NCBI GenBank assembly: GCA_905216155.1
Contig: CAJMSU010000003.1
Location: 11,064-75,063 of the forward strand
From: an uncultured bacterium
GTDB lineage: Bacteria > Bacillota_I > Bacilli_A > RF39 > UBA660
Direction: 5' to 3'
Length of the DNA stretch: 64,000 nucleotides
Shown piece by piece: positions 34,486 through 43,062 of the stretch (within the stretch, counting starts at the first letter, position 1; every line of letters starts with the position of its first letter). The translations under genes and the position numbers were made by a program. The notes below the pieces were generated by a model that was given only the letters and a program-made list of their open reading frames with translations, was not told the DNA's origin and ran no database searches.

Positions 34486-36288
34486 CTATTTTTTATTATA
34501 TAAAGTAACAAACTCCTCTTCTAATTGTTCAAACTTTTTAAGAGCATTATCTATTACTTCACTACTATTCATATCTATCCCTAGTGTTTTTAATTCATCT
34601 ATTGGAAATTCTCTAGATCCCATAGATAGGAAATTAATATATTTATCTCTAAATTCTAAATCGCCACTTAAAATTTTATCTGCAATATATGTTGATGCAG
34701 CCATACTAGTAGCATATTTATAAACATAAAAAGCATTATAGAAATGTGGAATTCTCATCCATTCATATCTAATATTATCATCAACTACTACATCATCACC
34801 AAAATATTCTTTATTTAACTGATAATAGTAATCAGATATCATATCATTTGTTAATGGTTCTCCATTTTCTCTTCTATTATACATTTCACGTTCAAATTCA
34901 GCAAACATTGTTTGTCTATAGATAGTTGCCTTATAGTTATCTAGAAGTTCATTTAATAATGACATTTTTTCATTATCATCATCACTAGTTTTTAGCATAT
35001 AATTTGCAAGTAATAATTCATTAACAGTAGATGCAACCTCAGCCACAAAAATAGTATAATCACTATATTGTCTCTTATTATTTTCTTTTGAATATTTTGT
35101 ATGCATAGAATGTCCAAGTTCATGAGCAATTGTTGATACATCTCTCAATTTTTCTTCATAATTTAGTAAAATATATGGATCAGTATCATAAGTACCAGAT
35201 GAGAAAGCCCCACCTCTTTTTCCTACATTGTTATATACATCTACTAATCTATTATCAAAAATTTCCCTAGCTTTTTTAATGTAATCTTCACCTAATGGTT
35301 CCAAAGCTTTTAAAACTATTTCTATAGCATCTTCATAAGAATATTTTTTATCTGTATCATTTACTACCTTTACATACAAATCATATAAATGTATTTTATC
35401 TAATTTTAAAATTTCTTTTTTATCTTTAAAATATTTAAATAATTTATCTAAGTTATTATGAACACTTTTAATTAAATTATCATATACTGACAAATCTATA
35501 TTATCACCATAAAGAGATGATTCTCTTGAACTTTTAAAATTATAAATTCTATTAAGTGCAATAATTGCATCTATATCACCAGTATATGTAAGTGTTAAAG
35601 TATTTTTATAATTTGATAATGTTTCATACATCATATTAAAAGCATCTTTTCTTACTCTTTGATTTTTTGATGTTATAAATCTTGAATAATTACTATCAGT
35701 AAGTTCTACTTCTTTTCCTTCTTCATCTTTTATTTTGCCATACTTTATTTCTGCATCTGTTAACATTGAGTAAATATTTCCTGCAGTATACATTGGCTTT
35801 AATAACTCTGATACCAATTCTTCTTTTTCTTTTGATAAATAGTGATCTCTATATCTATTTTTTCTTTCAAAATACTTTTTATAAGAAGCTAAAAACTCAT
35901 TTTCATCCAACATATCCTCTATTTTTTTATAATTTGTTTTAAAGAATGCCTCATCAAAGAATGATTCATAAGAATTTATCTTTATACTTAAATCAGATAG
36001 AAGTGAAGACATTTGTTGATATTTTGTGTTAGTAGCATCTTCACTTTCTCTTAGACTAGCATAACTTGATAATTTATTTTCAAGTCTATCTAATTCTTCA
36101 CTTAATTTAAGATAACTTTCTAAATTTTTACTATTATCAAATAAATTTTCTTCATATTTTTTTATATCTTTACTTTTATTATCTAATACTTCGTAATCAT
36201 TATACCAATCTTGATCACTTTTATAAATTCTAGTTAAATCCCATTTATATTTTTCTGCTATTTCACTTCTAGTTTTTTGTTTTTCCAT
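34486..36288 (-). CDS. pepF: Oligoendopeptidase F (M3 family)
   Basis: 600 residues. Zinc-binding motif TIAHELGHSMHTKYS (HExxH) with the downstream Glu in FVAEVASTVNELLL, both typical of M3B oligopeptidases. N-terminal helical domain begins EIAEKYKWDLTRIYKS. It degrades oligopeptides of about 7-17 residues in the cytoplasm. Here it is embedded between dnaK and dnaJ, so it may be co-induced with heat shock chaperones. The ribosome binding site TTAGGAG lies just after a hairpin. Confidence 0.95.
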   Translation of the reverse strand: MEKQKTRSEIAEKYKWDLTRIYKSDQDWYNDYEVLDNKSKDIKKYEENLFDNSKNLESYLKLSEELDRLENKLSSYASLRESEDATNTKYQQMSSLLSDLSIKINSYESFFDEAFFKTNYKKIEDMLDENEFLASYKKYFERKNRYRDHYLSKEKEELVSELLKPMYTAGNIYSMLTDAEIKYGKIKDEEGKEVELTDSNYSRFITSKNQRVRKDAFNMMYETLSNYKNTLTLTYTGDIDAIIALNRIYNFKSSRESSLYGDNIDLSVYDNLIKSVHNNLDKLFKYFKDKKEILKLDKIHLYDLYVKVVNDTDKKYSYEDAIEIVLKALEPLGEDYIKKAREIFDNRLVDVYNNVGKRGGAFSSGTYDTDPYILLNYEEKLRDVSTIAHELGHSMHTKYSKENNKRQYSDYTIFVAEVASTVNELLLANYMLKTSDDDNEKMSLLNELLDNYKATIYRQTMFAEFEREMYNRRENGEPLTNDMISDYYYQLNKEYFGDDVVVDDNIRYEWMRIPHFYNAFYVYKYATSMAASTYIADKILSGDLEFRDKYINFLSMGSREFPIDELKTLGIDMNSSEVIDNALKKFEQLEEEFVTLYNKK

Positions 36289-36308
36289 AAGTTCTCCTAA
36301 CCAAAGAT

Positions 36309-36330
36309 AAGTTCTAGTTACCTAGAACTT
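36309..36330 (-). terminator. Hairpin between dnaK and pepF (attenuator or processing site)
   Basis: A perfect 9-bp stem, AAGTTCTAG / CTAGAACTT, with a 4-nt loop directly after dnaK. The sequence after it (ATCTTTGG) is a poor T tract, so it is likely a partial terminator or RNA-stability element rather than a full stop. Confidence 0.5.
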
Positions 36331-36336
36331 CTCTTT

Positions 36337-38157
36337 TTATTCTTCTTCTATATCTGCTTCTTTTACATCATCATCTTTTTTACTAGTATCTTCTTTATCA
36401 TCTTTTTCTTCAGATTGTCTTTCTTTTGCTGCTTGTTCATATACTTTAGATGCTAAAGACATCGCTTTCTCTTGAAGTTTTTCTTTCTTTTCTTCAATTT
36501 CTTCTATTTTATCTTTTTCCATTGCATCTTTTAATTCTTTAATTAAGTCTTCTGCTTCTTCTTTTTCTTTTTTATCTACTTTATCACCTAAATCTTTTAA
36601 AGCTTTTTCAGTTTGGAAAATTAATTGTTCAGCTTCATTTTTAACTTCAGCTTCTTTTTTACGTTTTTCATCAGCCTCTTTATTTTCTTCAGCTTCTTTA
36701 CGCATTTTTTCTATTTCCTCATCTGATAAGTTAGTAGAAGATGTAATTGTAATAGATTGTTCTTTATTAGTACCAAGATCTTTTGCTGTAACATTAACAA
36801 TACCATTAGCATCTATATCAAATTTAACTTCAATTTGTGGAACTCCTCTTGGTGCAGGTGGAATATTTGTTAATTGGAATCTTCCTAATGTCTTATTATC
36901 TGAAGCCATTGGACGTTCACCTTGTAATACATGAATATCAACAGCTGGTTGATTATCAGCAGCAGTTGAGAATACTTCTGATTTTGATGTTGGAATTGTT
37001 GTATTTCTTGGAATTAAAGTTGTCATAACACTACCTAATGTTTCAATACCAAGTGATAATGGTGTAACATCAAGAAGTACTATATCATTAACATCACCTG
37101 TTAAAACTCCACCTTGAATAGCAGCACCCATAGCTACAACTTCATCTGGGTTAACCTCACGTGATGGTTCTTGTCCTAATTCTTTAGTAACTAAATCATA
37201 TACCATAGGTACACGAGTAGAACCTCCAACAAATATTACTTTATCAATGTCTTTTTTAGTCATTTTAGCATCTTTTAATGCTTTCTTAACTGGCTCTAAT
37301 GTAGATTCTACTAAATCAGAAATTAATTCCTCAAATTTAGCTCTAGTTAAAGTCATATCTAAGTGTAATGGTTCTCCATCTTCACCTTGTGCAATAAATG
37401 GTGCTGATACTTGAGTAGATACCATTCCTGATAAATCTTTCTTAGCTTTTTCAGCTGTCTCTTTTAAACGTTGCATTGCCATTTTATCTTTTGATAAATC
37501 AACGCCATTATCCTTTTTAAACTCTTTTACTAGATAATCAATAATTCTTTGATCAAAGTCATCTCCACCTAATTTATTGTTACCATTAGTTGATTTAACT
37601 TCAAATACACCATCACCTAATTCTAGAATTGAAACATCAAAAGTTCCACCACCAAGGTCATATACTAAAATAGTTTGTCCTTCATCTTTTTCAAGTCCAT
37701 ATGCCAAAGCTGCAGCAGTTGGTTCATTAATAATTCTTTCTACTTCAAGTCCAGCGATTTTACCAGCATTTTTAGTTGCTTGACGTTGTGCATCATTAAA
37801 GTATGCTGGAACTGTAATAACAGCTTTTTCTACTTTTTCTCCTAAATAACTTTCAGCATAATCTTTAATATAAGATAAAATCATTGCTGATACTTCTTCT
37901 GGAGTATATTTTTTTCCTTCTAATTCTACCTTTTTATCAGTACCCATTAATCTCTTAATTGATGATACTGTATTTGGATTAGTAAGTGCCTGTCTTTTAG
38001 CAGCTTCACCTACTATTCTTTCTCCTTTTTTAAAAGCTACTACTGATGGAGTTGTTCTTCCACCTTCTTTATTTGGAATTACTTTTGGAGCTCCTGCTTC
38101 AAGTACAGCAGCACAACTATTAGTAGTTCCTAAATCTATACCTATTATTTTTCCCAT
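36337..38157 (-). CDS. dnaK: Chaperone protein DnaK (Hsp70)
   Basis: 606 residues. The nucleotide-binding domain begins IIGIDLGTTNSCAAV and includes VYDLGGGTFDVSILE and FVGGSTRVPMV. The substrate-binding domain starts near DVTPLSLGIETLG. The C-terminal end is acidic (EEKDDKEDTSKKDDDVKEADIEEE). Main ATP-dependent chaperone, acting with GrpE and DnaJ. Third gene of the hrcA operon; the gap to grpE is 14 bp. Length and sequence are normal for Bacilli. Confidence 0.98.
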   Translation of the reverse strand: MGKIIGIDLGTTNSCAAVLEAGAPKVIPNKEGGRTTPSVVAFKKGERIVGEAAKRQALTNPNTVSSIKRLMGTDKKVELEGKKYTPEEVSAMILSYIKDYAESYLGEKVEKAVITVPAYFNDAQRQATKNAGKIAGLEVERIINEPTAAALAYGLEKDEGQTILVYDLGGGTFDVSILELGDGVFEVKSTNGNNKLGGDDFDQRIIDYLVKEFKKDNGVDLSKDKMAMQRLKETAEKAKKDLSGMVSTQVSAPFIAQGEDGEPLHLDMTLTRAKFEELISDLVESTLEPVKKALKDAKMTKKDIDKVIFVGGSTRVPMVYDLVTKELGQEPSREVNPDEVVAMGAAIQGGVLTGDVNDIVLLDVTPLSLGIETLGSVMTTLIPRNTTIPTSKSEVFSTAADNQPAVDIHVLQGERPMASDNKTLGRFQLTNIPPAPRGVPQIEVKFDIDANGIVNVTAKDLGTNKEQSITITSSTNLSDEEIEKMRKEAEENKEADEKRKKEAEVKNEAEQLIFQTEKALKDLGDKVDKKEKEEAEDLIKELKDAMEKDKIEEIEEKKEKLQEKAMSLASKVYEQAAKERQSEEKDDKEDTSKKDDDVKEADIEEE

Positions 38158-38171
38158 AATTTATCTCTCCT

Positions 38172-38786
38172 TTATTTTTGATTTATTTTTACTGAGGCAG
38201 GTCTAATAACTCTGCCTTTATATTTATATCCTTTTAATAAAACTTCAATTACTGTATCATCTTCCATATTTTCTACACAATCTGTAAGTAAAGCTTGTTC
38301 TTGATTTGGATCAAAAATCTCTCCAACACGATTTATCTCCTCTACTCCAAACTTTTTAAGAATTTCTGTAAGAGATGCATACATCATTTTAAAGCCATCT
38401 AAGAACTTAGATAATTCATCAGTTAGATCATTATCATCTAATTTAATAGCTCTTTCAAAATTATCAACTACTGGAAGTAATTCCATTATTAAATCTTGAT
38501 TTGCAAACTTTAATAATCCTTCTGTTTCTTCATCTTTTCTTTTTCTATAATTTACAAGTTCCGCTTGAGATAGTTTTATTTTTTCTAATAAAGTTTTATT
38601 TTCTTCAGATAATTTTTTTATCTCATCTTGACTCTTTGTTAATTCTTCTTTTAACTTTTTATCTTTTTTATTTTCCTTTTGTTTATGTTCTTTTTTTTCA
38701 TCTTTACAATTGCACTCATTACAACTGCATTTTTCTTTAGCCTTATCTTCATCTAAAGTTTCTATCTTTTCTTTAGTCTTTTCCAT
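38172..38786 (-). CDS. grpE: Nucleotide exchange factor GrpE with Cys-rich N-terminus
   Basis: 204 residues. The coiled coil (KEELTKSQDEIKKLSEENKTL) and conserved core ELVNYRKRKDEETEGLLKFANQDLIMELLPVVDNFERAI, ending RVIRPASVKINQ, are standard GrpE. Unusual is an extra N-terminal cluster CSCNECNC (about residues 20-27), four Cys in eight residues inside a Lys/Glu-rich region, not a usual GrpE feature and suggestive of metal or redox binding. GrpE releases ADP from DnaK. Five bp after hrcA. Confidence 0.95.
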   Translation of the reverse strand: MEKTKEKIETLDEDKAKEKCSCNECNCKDEKKEHKQKENKKDKKLKEELTKSQDEIKKLSEENKTLLEKIKLSQAELVNYRKRKDEETEGLLKFANQDLIMELLPVVDNFERAIKLDDNDLTDELSKFLDGFKMMYASLTEILKKFGVEEINRVGEIFDPNQEQALLTDCVENMEDDTVIEVLLKGYKYKGRVIRPASVKINQK

Positions 38787-38791
38787 ACTAC

Positions 38792-39778
38792 CTACCTTTC
38801 TATATTTTCTTTCATGTACTCAAGCATTGCAACAACTCTATCATATTCCATTCTCTTTGGTCCAATTATTGCAAGCGTGCCTTCATCATTTTCTGTTTTA
38901 AACTTTGTCTTTATTACTGTAACATCATCATCTATATTATTTTCCGTTCCAATATAAACTTTAATATTATTTTCATCATCTTCTTCAATATTTCGTAAAG
39001 TTTCTTTATCCTCTAATTTATTAAAAACTGTTTTAATTTTTTCAATATTAGAAAACTCAGGCTGATTTAGAAACTTATTTTTACCAACAACATTAACTTC
39101 TTGATTAGTAAAATCATTGAATACATGATAGAAAGCATTGTACAACTTTTCATGTTGTTTAACATAATTACCTATGATAGGTTTAATTTCGTACTCTAAT
39201 TTTGTACTTATTTCATCTATAGGAGTACCTGATATTAAATTATTTATTAAGTTAACTGTCTTCTTTATATCATCTAGTGATACATCTTGTAGTTTTATAT
39301 TTTTATGTTCTACATGACCTTTATCAGTAACTATTATTACTATCATACTAACATCATCAATCGGAACTACTTCTATTTGTTTTAGAAGATTCTCATGAGA
39401 GGTGCTACCAAGCACTACTGTTGTATAATTAGTGATATCTGATATAACCTGCAAACTTTTAGTTATTACATCAGATAAGGCAAGTTGCTGATTATGAAAA
39501 ACTATTTGTAGTTTTAGCATATCTTCACCATTCATTTTCTTTAATTCCATAAGATTATCTACATAATATCTATAACCCTTTTCACTTGGAATTCTACCTG
39601 ATGAAGTATGTGTTTTTTCTAAAAGCCCTGCATTTTCTAAGAAAGACATTTCATTTCTTATCGTAGCAGATGAACACTTTAATTTTTTTGATACTAAATT
39701 AGAACCAACCGGTTTTGCTAACTTAATATAATGTTCTACTATTAGCTTTAGAATTTTGTTTTGTCTATCAGTCAACAT
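38792..39778 (-). CDS. hrcA: Heat-inducible transcription repressor HrcA
   Basis: 328 residues. N-terminal winged helix (LTDRQNKILKLIVEHYIKLAKPVGSNLVSKKLKCSSATIRNEMSFLENAGLLEKTHTSSGRIPSEKGYRYYVD) followed by the GAF-like dimer domain. It represses chaperone operons by binding CIRCE; GroEL/ES helps fold it. Two CIRCE operators lie upstream. First gene of the hrcA-grpE-dnaK run. Confidence 0.97.
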   Translation of the reverse strand: MLTDRQNKILKLIVEHYIKLAKPVGSNLVSKKLKCSSATIRNEMSFLENAGLLEKTHTSSGRIPSEKGYRYYVDNLMELKKMNGEDMLKLQIVFHNQQLALSDVITKSLQVISDITNYTTVVLGSTSHENLLKQIEVVPIDDVSMIVIIVTDKGHVEHKNIKLQDVSLDDIKKTVNLINNLISGTPIDEISTKLEYEIKPIIGNYVKQHEKLYNAFYHVFNDFTNQEVNVVGKNKFLNQPEFSNIEKIKTVFNKLEDKETLRNIEEDDENNIKVYIGTENNIDDDVTVIKTKFKTENDEGTLAIIGPKRMEYDRVVAMLEYMKENIER

Positions 39779-39790
39779 AATATCAACCTC

Positions 39791-39817
39791 CTAGCACTAT
39801 TATTTTATGAGTGCTAA
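39791..39817 (-). promoter_or_regulatory. CIRCE operator 1 (HrcA binding)
   Basis: CTAGCACTA, 9-bp spacer, GAGTGCTAA. One arm is perfect and the other has two changes from the consensus TTAGCACTC-N9-GAGTGCTAA. It covers the predicted transcription start of hrcA. Confidence 0.92.
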
Positions 39818-39821
39818 TGAT

Positions 39822-39850
39822 ATTGTATGACTTTTTTTAGCACTTGTCAA
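39822..39850 (-). promoter_or_regulatory. Sigma-A promoter of the hrcA operon
   Basis: On the minus strand TTGACA (39850-39845), a 17-bp spacer and TACAAT (39827-39822). The -35 is inside CIRCE 2 and the start region is inside CIRCE 1. Confidence 0.8.
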
Positions 39851-39863
39851 TAGTTTGTGCTAA
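39837..39863 (-). promoter_or_regulatory. CIRCE operator 2 (HrcA binding)
   Basis: TTAGCACTT, 9-bp spacer GTCAATAGT, TTGTGCTAA. Same 9-9-9 geometry as CIRCE 1, with its centre 46 bp away. It overlaps the -35 box. Confidence 0.88.
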
Positions 39864-39878
39864 GTTTTTAATTTAATA

Positions 39879-39900
39879 CAAAAAAGCAGTAAAAACTGCT
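39879..39900 (-). terminator. Terminator of the lectin-like surface protein gene
   Basis: Minus strand AGCAGT / ACTGCT with a TTTT loop, followed by TTTTTG. The stop codon is at the base of the stem. Confidence 0.75.
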
Positions 39901-41530
39901 ATTGTACTTTTATAAATTTAAATCTAGTATTAGTAGAACCAGGTACTCTAACATCAATTGATAAAGTATTTGTAATCGCATAAAATGGTCCTGTTTTTGT
40001 TGGATCTAATATTTCATAATAACCACTTGATGCTCCTTGTATAACCCATTTTTGATTATTATTATATGTTGTATTTTTACATATTAAGGAACTACTTCCA
40101 CTTTTTTCAATACTATTTCCTTTTGCTATATTTGAAATTGTAACCTGATTGTTTCCAATATTTTTAACTCTCCATATTTGACTCTTATCAGCATTAAAAT
40201 TACTTAAAGAGATACTATCACCATTTTTAGTTATAACTTTGTTTCTTTGAGTACTAGTCACATCCATAATATAGTAGTCTCCCTCTTCTATGTTTGTTGC
40301 AAAAGATGTACCTTCATAATATGGTATAGGTTGAAATCTACTATATCTTATTCCAGATACAGTTTCAATTTCACCGGAACTATATATACAAGTAGATGGA
40401 CCACAATTTGTCTTAGTATAAAATGTTGACCTCAGTATTGTCCAATTTGTCTTATCACTACTAACTGACAATTTATGATTATTATAACTTCTATTATCAC
40501 TATAATAATGCCATACCGCTATTTCATCCAAATTATATACATTTCCTAAATCAATTGTAATGCATTTTTCTCCTACAGTTCCGTCACTATCTTCATAGGT
40601 ACCATCCTTACTACTATCACTTGCTTTTCCATCTGTTATTACTTCAGCTCCAGACCCTTTTAACGTAAAAGTCGGTGAAACTTCAACATTTTTATTTAAC
40701 GCAATATTTTTACCAGCAACAATAGCCTGTAATTCAACCCAACGAACTTCATGAGCTTCTGAGACTACGCTATTACCAGTTGCACAATCCTTTATATACC
40801 TAACATTATTTAATTTTGTGTTAGTGTCCTTTCCAGGAGGATTATCTTCATCATTATTAGAAACTTTTTGTATTCTAAATTTACCATTAGAATTAGATAC
40901 ATTTGGAACTGCTAGACCATCATAAAAAACTGGATAAACATCTGATAATACTGCATTACCATTTTCATCATATTGACCATATTCTATTTCAAAATCTTTT
41001 GCTGTATTAATCTCTCCTCCATTATCAACCTCAGTACCTGCATAACCATTAATTATATAATGCCCATTACCACCAGGATTTGGACCTCCAGACGCCAACA
41101 TTATAATAGAGGCTTCATCTTCTGTTAAAGATATATATGAATCTTTATCATCTACATTATTTTGTCCCAAATGTATATATAAATGATCATTATCTTTTAA
41201 ATATATCATTCCAGAAGTATAATAACCAAGGTTAGATAAATTAGCTGATGTAGAATAAGTAAAATTTGAACCCCATAGTTCAATTTTATACCATCCAGCT
41301 GAAGGAGTTACATATGTTCTTGGATTACCTATAGAACTATCATACATCATAGTAACATTAGTTGCTGCATAATTATTTAATTCTTCCTCTATTTTACTTG
41401 TTAAATTTTTTGTATTTTTTCTTGTAGTACCCAGTGTACTCATTAATGCAAAAATAAGTAAAAATACCATTATTAGAATTCCATATAATAAAGTAGATAC
41501 CGCAAACCCCTTATTATTCATTCTTCTCAT
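39899..41530 (-). CDS. Surface protein with pilin-like N-terminus, discoidin-like and ricin-type domains
   Basis: 543 residues. N-terminus NNKGFAVSTLLYGILIMVFLL resembles a prepilin leader (KGF followed by a membrane helix) but lacks the Glu at position 5 of true pilins. Residues about 260-390 look like an F5/8 type C (discoidin) domain (ALNKNVEVSPTF...CITIDLGNVYNLDEIAVWHYY). The last 130 residues carry ricin-B QxW repeats (SQIWRV, NQKWVI). Both are carbohydrate-binding folds, so it is probably exposed and binds glycans or mucin. No sortase motif is seen. A lone gene, between hrcA and rsmD. Confidence 0.75.
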   Translation of the reverse strand: MRRMNNKGFAVSTLLYGILIMVFLLIFALMSTLGTTRKNTKNLTSKIEEELNNYAATNVTMMYDSSIGNPRTYVTPSAGWYKIELWGSNFTYSTSANLSNLGYYTSGMIYLKDNDHLYIHLGQNNVDDKDSYISLTEDEASIIMLASGGPNPGGNGHYIINGYAGTEVDNGGEINTAKDFEIEYGQYDENGNAVLSDVYPVFYDGLAVPNVSNSNGKFRIQKVSNNDEDNPPGKDTNTKLNNVRYIKDCATGNSVVSEAHEVRWVELQAIVAGKNIALNKNVEVSPTFTLKGSGAEVITDGKASDSSKDGTYEDSDGTVGEKCITIDLGNVYNLDEIAVWHYYSDNRSYNNHKLSVSSDKTNWTILRSTFYTKTNCGPSTCIYSSGEIETVSGIRYSRFQPIPYYEGTSFATNIEEGDYYIMDVTSTQRNKVITKNGDSISLSNFNADKSQIWRVKNIGNNQVTISNIAKGNSIEKSGSSSLICKNTTYNNNQKWVIQGASSGYYEILDPTKTGPFYAITNTLSIDVRVPGSTNTRFKFIKVQ

Positions 41531-41564
41531 ACTATCACCTATCTTAATGATAATTTTAGCATAT

Positions 41565-42104
41565 TTACTTTAATATTACTACCCATTTATCACCATATTT
41601 TTTGCTTTTTAAAACACTATATTTACTACTATAAACAATTTTATTAATATCTTCATTTTCAGCAATAATAATTCCATCTTTTTTTAATAAACTATATTCA
41701 TCTATTAACTTTATACTCTCTTCTATAAAATTTGTTTTATAAGGTGGATCTAAAAAGATTATATCAAATGTTATATTATTTTCCTTATAATAACTAAGTG
41801 CATTTTTATAGTCTAAATTAATAACATTTATATCTTTAATACCTATTGTATCTACATTCTCATAAACTGTTTTTACAGCCTTCCTATTTTTATCTACAGT
41901 GTATGCATACTTTGCCCCTTGACTAAGAGACTCAATAGCAAGATTTCCTGTACCCGTAAAAAGATCAAGAACAATTGCATCCTTGATTTTTTCTTGTATC
42001 ATAGCAAATAAACTTTCTTTTACCCTATCCATAGTAGGTCTTGTTCCCTCTAAATCAAATCCCTTAATATTTCTTCCTTTATATATTCCACTTATTACTT
42101 TCAT
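41565..42104 (-). CDS. rsmD: 16S rRNA (guanine966-N2)-methyltransferase RsmD
   Basis: 179 residues. ISGIYKGRNIKGF at the N-terminus, TRPTMDRVKESLFAMI, SAM loop LDLFTGTGNLAIESLSQGA and catalytic IFLDPPYKTNF are diagnostic. It methylates G966 of 16S rRNA during ribosome assembly. Start overlaps the end of the YlbF gene by 4 nt. The order YlbD-YlbE-YlbF-rsmD corresponds to Bacillus ylbD-ylbE-ylbF-ylbH (ylbG is absent). Confidence 0.95.
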   Translation of the reverse strand: MKVISGIYKGRNIKGFDLEGTRPTMDRVKESLFAMIQEKIKDAIVLDLFTGTGNLAIESLSQGAKYAYTVDKNRKAVKTVYENVDTIGIKDINVINLDYKNALSYYKENNITFDIIFLDPPYKTNFIEESIKLIDEYSLLKKDGIIIAENEDINKIVYSSKYSVLKSKKYGDKWVVILK

Positions 42105-42382
42105 ATACAGCCTTTCTTATTAGTTATTGTCTTTAGTTTTCTATTTATTTCAAAAATTAATATATTAATATCAGTTTCTCTTTCTTTATACTTTTGATAT
42201 AAAGGATTTTGATATATTTTATATTTTAGCTCATCGCTTGGATATTTTTTATACTCTTCTATTAATGAAATCAAAACCTCATCTTTCTTTATTTCTTCAT
42301 TTAATTTTTTTATCTCTTTAACAGATTCTATTTTATCAAGAGCATTTTCTAAATTGTTTATTTTTTCTAATAATTCTTCCAT
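42101..42382 (-). CDS. ylbF: YlbF/YmcA family protein (RicF-like)
   Basis: 93 residues, shorter than Bacillus YlbF (about 150). Helical, with LEEKINNLENALDKIESVKEIKKLNEEIKKDEVLISLIEEYKKYPSDELKYKIYQNPLYQKYKE-type pattern: two long helices with an ELK..IY..P.Y..Y. turn. In Bacillus the YlbF-YmcA-YaaT (Ric) complex affects RNase Y and sporulation. Family assignment is by pattern plus its position between ylbE-like and rsmD genes. Confidence 0.75.
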   Translation of the reverse strand: MEELLEKINNLENALDKIESVKEIKKLNEEIKKDEVLISLIEEYKKYPSDELKYKIYQNPLYQKYKERETDINILIFEINRKLKTITNKKGCI

Positions 42383-42403
42383 ATATTTATTTTATCATAA
42401 AAT

Positions 42404-42625
42404 TTATTTTAATACATCCATAAATGTAGAAATCATTTCAACACTACGAGATAATTTTTCTATTCTATCTTGAGCAGTTAACTTATATCTTTTTCTCATT
42501 TCTTCTTCAACCATCTTTATAGACTCTTCTCCTCTATTAAGCACTTTATACCAAGAAGAATCATCTCTTAGAAATCTATAAAGATTAGGATTAGATTTAA
42601 TATAGTTTATAGTATATAAATTCAT
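42404..42625 (-). CDS. ylbE: YlbE-like protein
   Basis: 73 residues. The pattern NPNLYRFLRDDSSWYKVLNR (IR.NP.wYR.LSR.P) and a downstream helical tail (LTAQDRIEKLSRSVEMISTF) match the small YlbE family of Bacilli. Its function is unknown. Lies 2 bp downstream of the YlbD gene, and upstream of ylbF, as in Bacillus. Confidence 0.85.
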   Translation of the reverse strand: MNLYTINYIKSNPNLYRFLRDDSSWYKVLNRGEESIKMVEEEMRKRYKLTAQDRIEKLSRSVEMISTFMDVLK

Positions 42626-42627
42626 TA

Positions 42628-43005
42628 TTAATCCTCAAAATACTTATACATCGGTCTTGGTCTGTATACTTGTTCAGGAACATTCTTACTACCACCAACA
42701 CCAATATCTTGTAGTAATCCTATTGTTTTTTGAATATTTGTTATTCCTTTTTGAACTGAATCTAAATCTACATTTTTTATTGTATTAAATAAATCTTTAA
42801 AATTCATATCTTGTTGTTTTACATCTGGTAATGCAGTTGTCTCATGTCTTACATCACTAGAAAAATATTCTTCCCATACATTAGAATTTTCACCATATAT
42901 TTCATAGAGTTCGTAAAGTTTTTGCCAATCAGTTTTTCCCTTTATAATATAATCTGCAAGTTCACTATGACGTCTTGCAAATGATTTAAATGATTCCTTT
43001 GACAC
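42628..43005 (-). CDS. ylbD: YlbD-like putative spore coat protein
   Basis: 125 residues. N-terminal SFKSFARRHSELADYIIKGKTDWQKLYELYEIYGENSNVWEEYF is the YlbD signature (F..FV..HP.L...vr.g..tWQ..YE.y.l.Ge.d..W..Y). Bacillus YlbD is annotated as a spore coat protein. C-terminal part is helical (KDLFNTIKNVDLDSVQKGITNIQKTIGLLQ). First gene of the ylbD-ylbE-ylbF-rsmD block. Spore assignment is from the family, not from the sequence. Confidence 0.85.
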   Translation of the reverse strand: MSKESFKSFARRHSELADYIIKGKTDWQKLYELYEIYGENSNVWEEYFSSDVRHETTALPDVKQQDMNFKDLFNTIKNVDLDSVQKGITNIQKTIGLLQDIGVGGSKNVPEQVYRPRPMYKYFED

Positions 43006-43039
43006 ATTATCACCACTATATAATATGTATAAAGTAAAA

Positions 43040-43061
43040 GAAAAAGAAGTATTTCTACTTC
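43040..43061 (-). terminator. Terminator of parE-parC
   Basis: Minus strand GAAGTA-GAAA-TACTTC followed by TTTTTCTTTT, right after the parC stop. Confidence 0.85.
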
Positions 43062-43062
43062 A

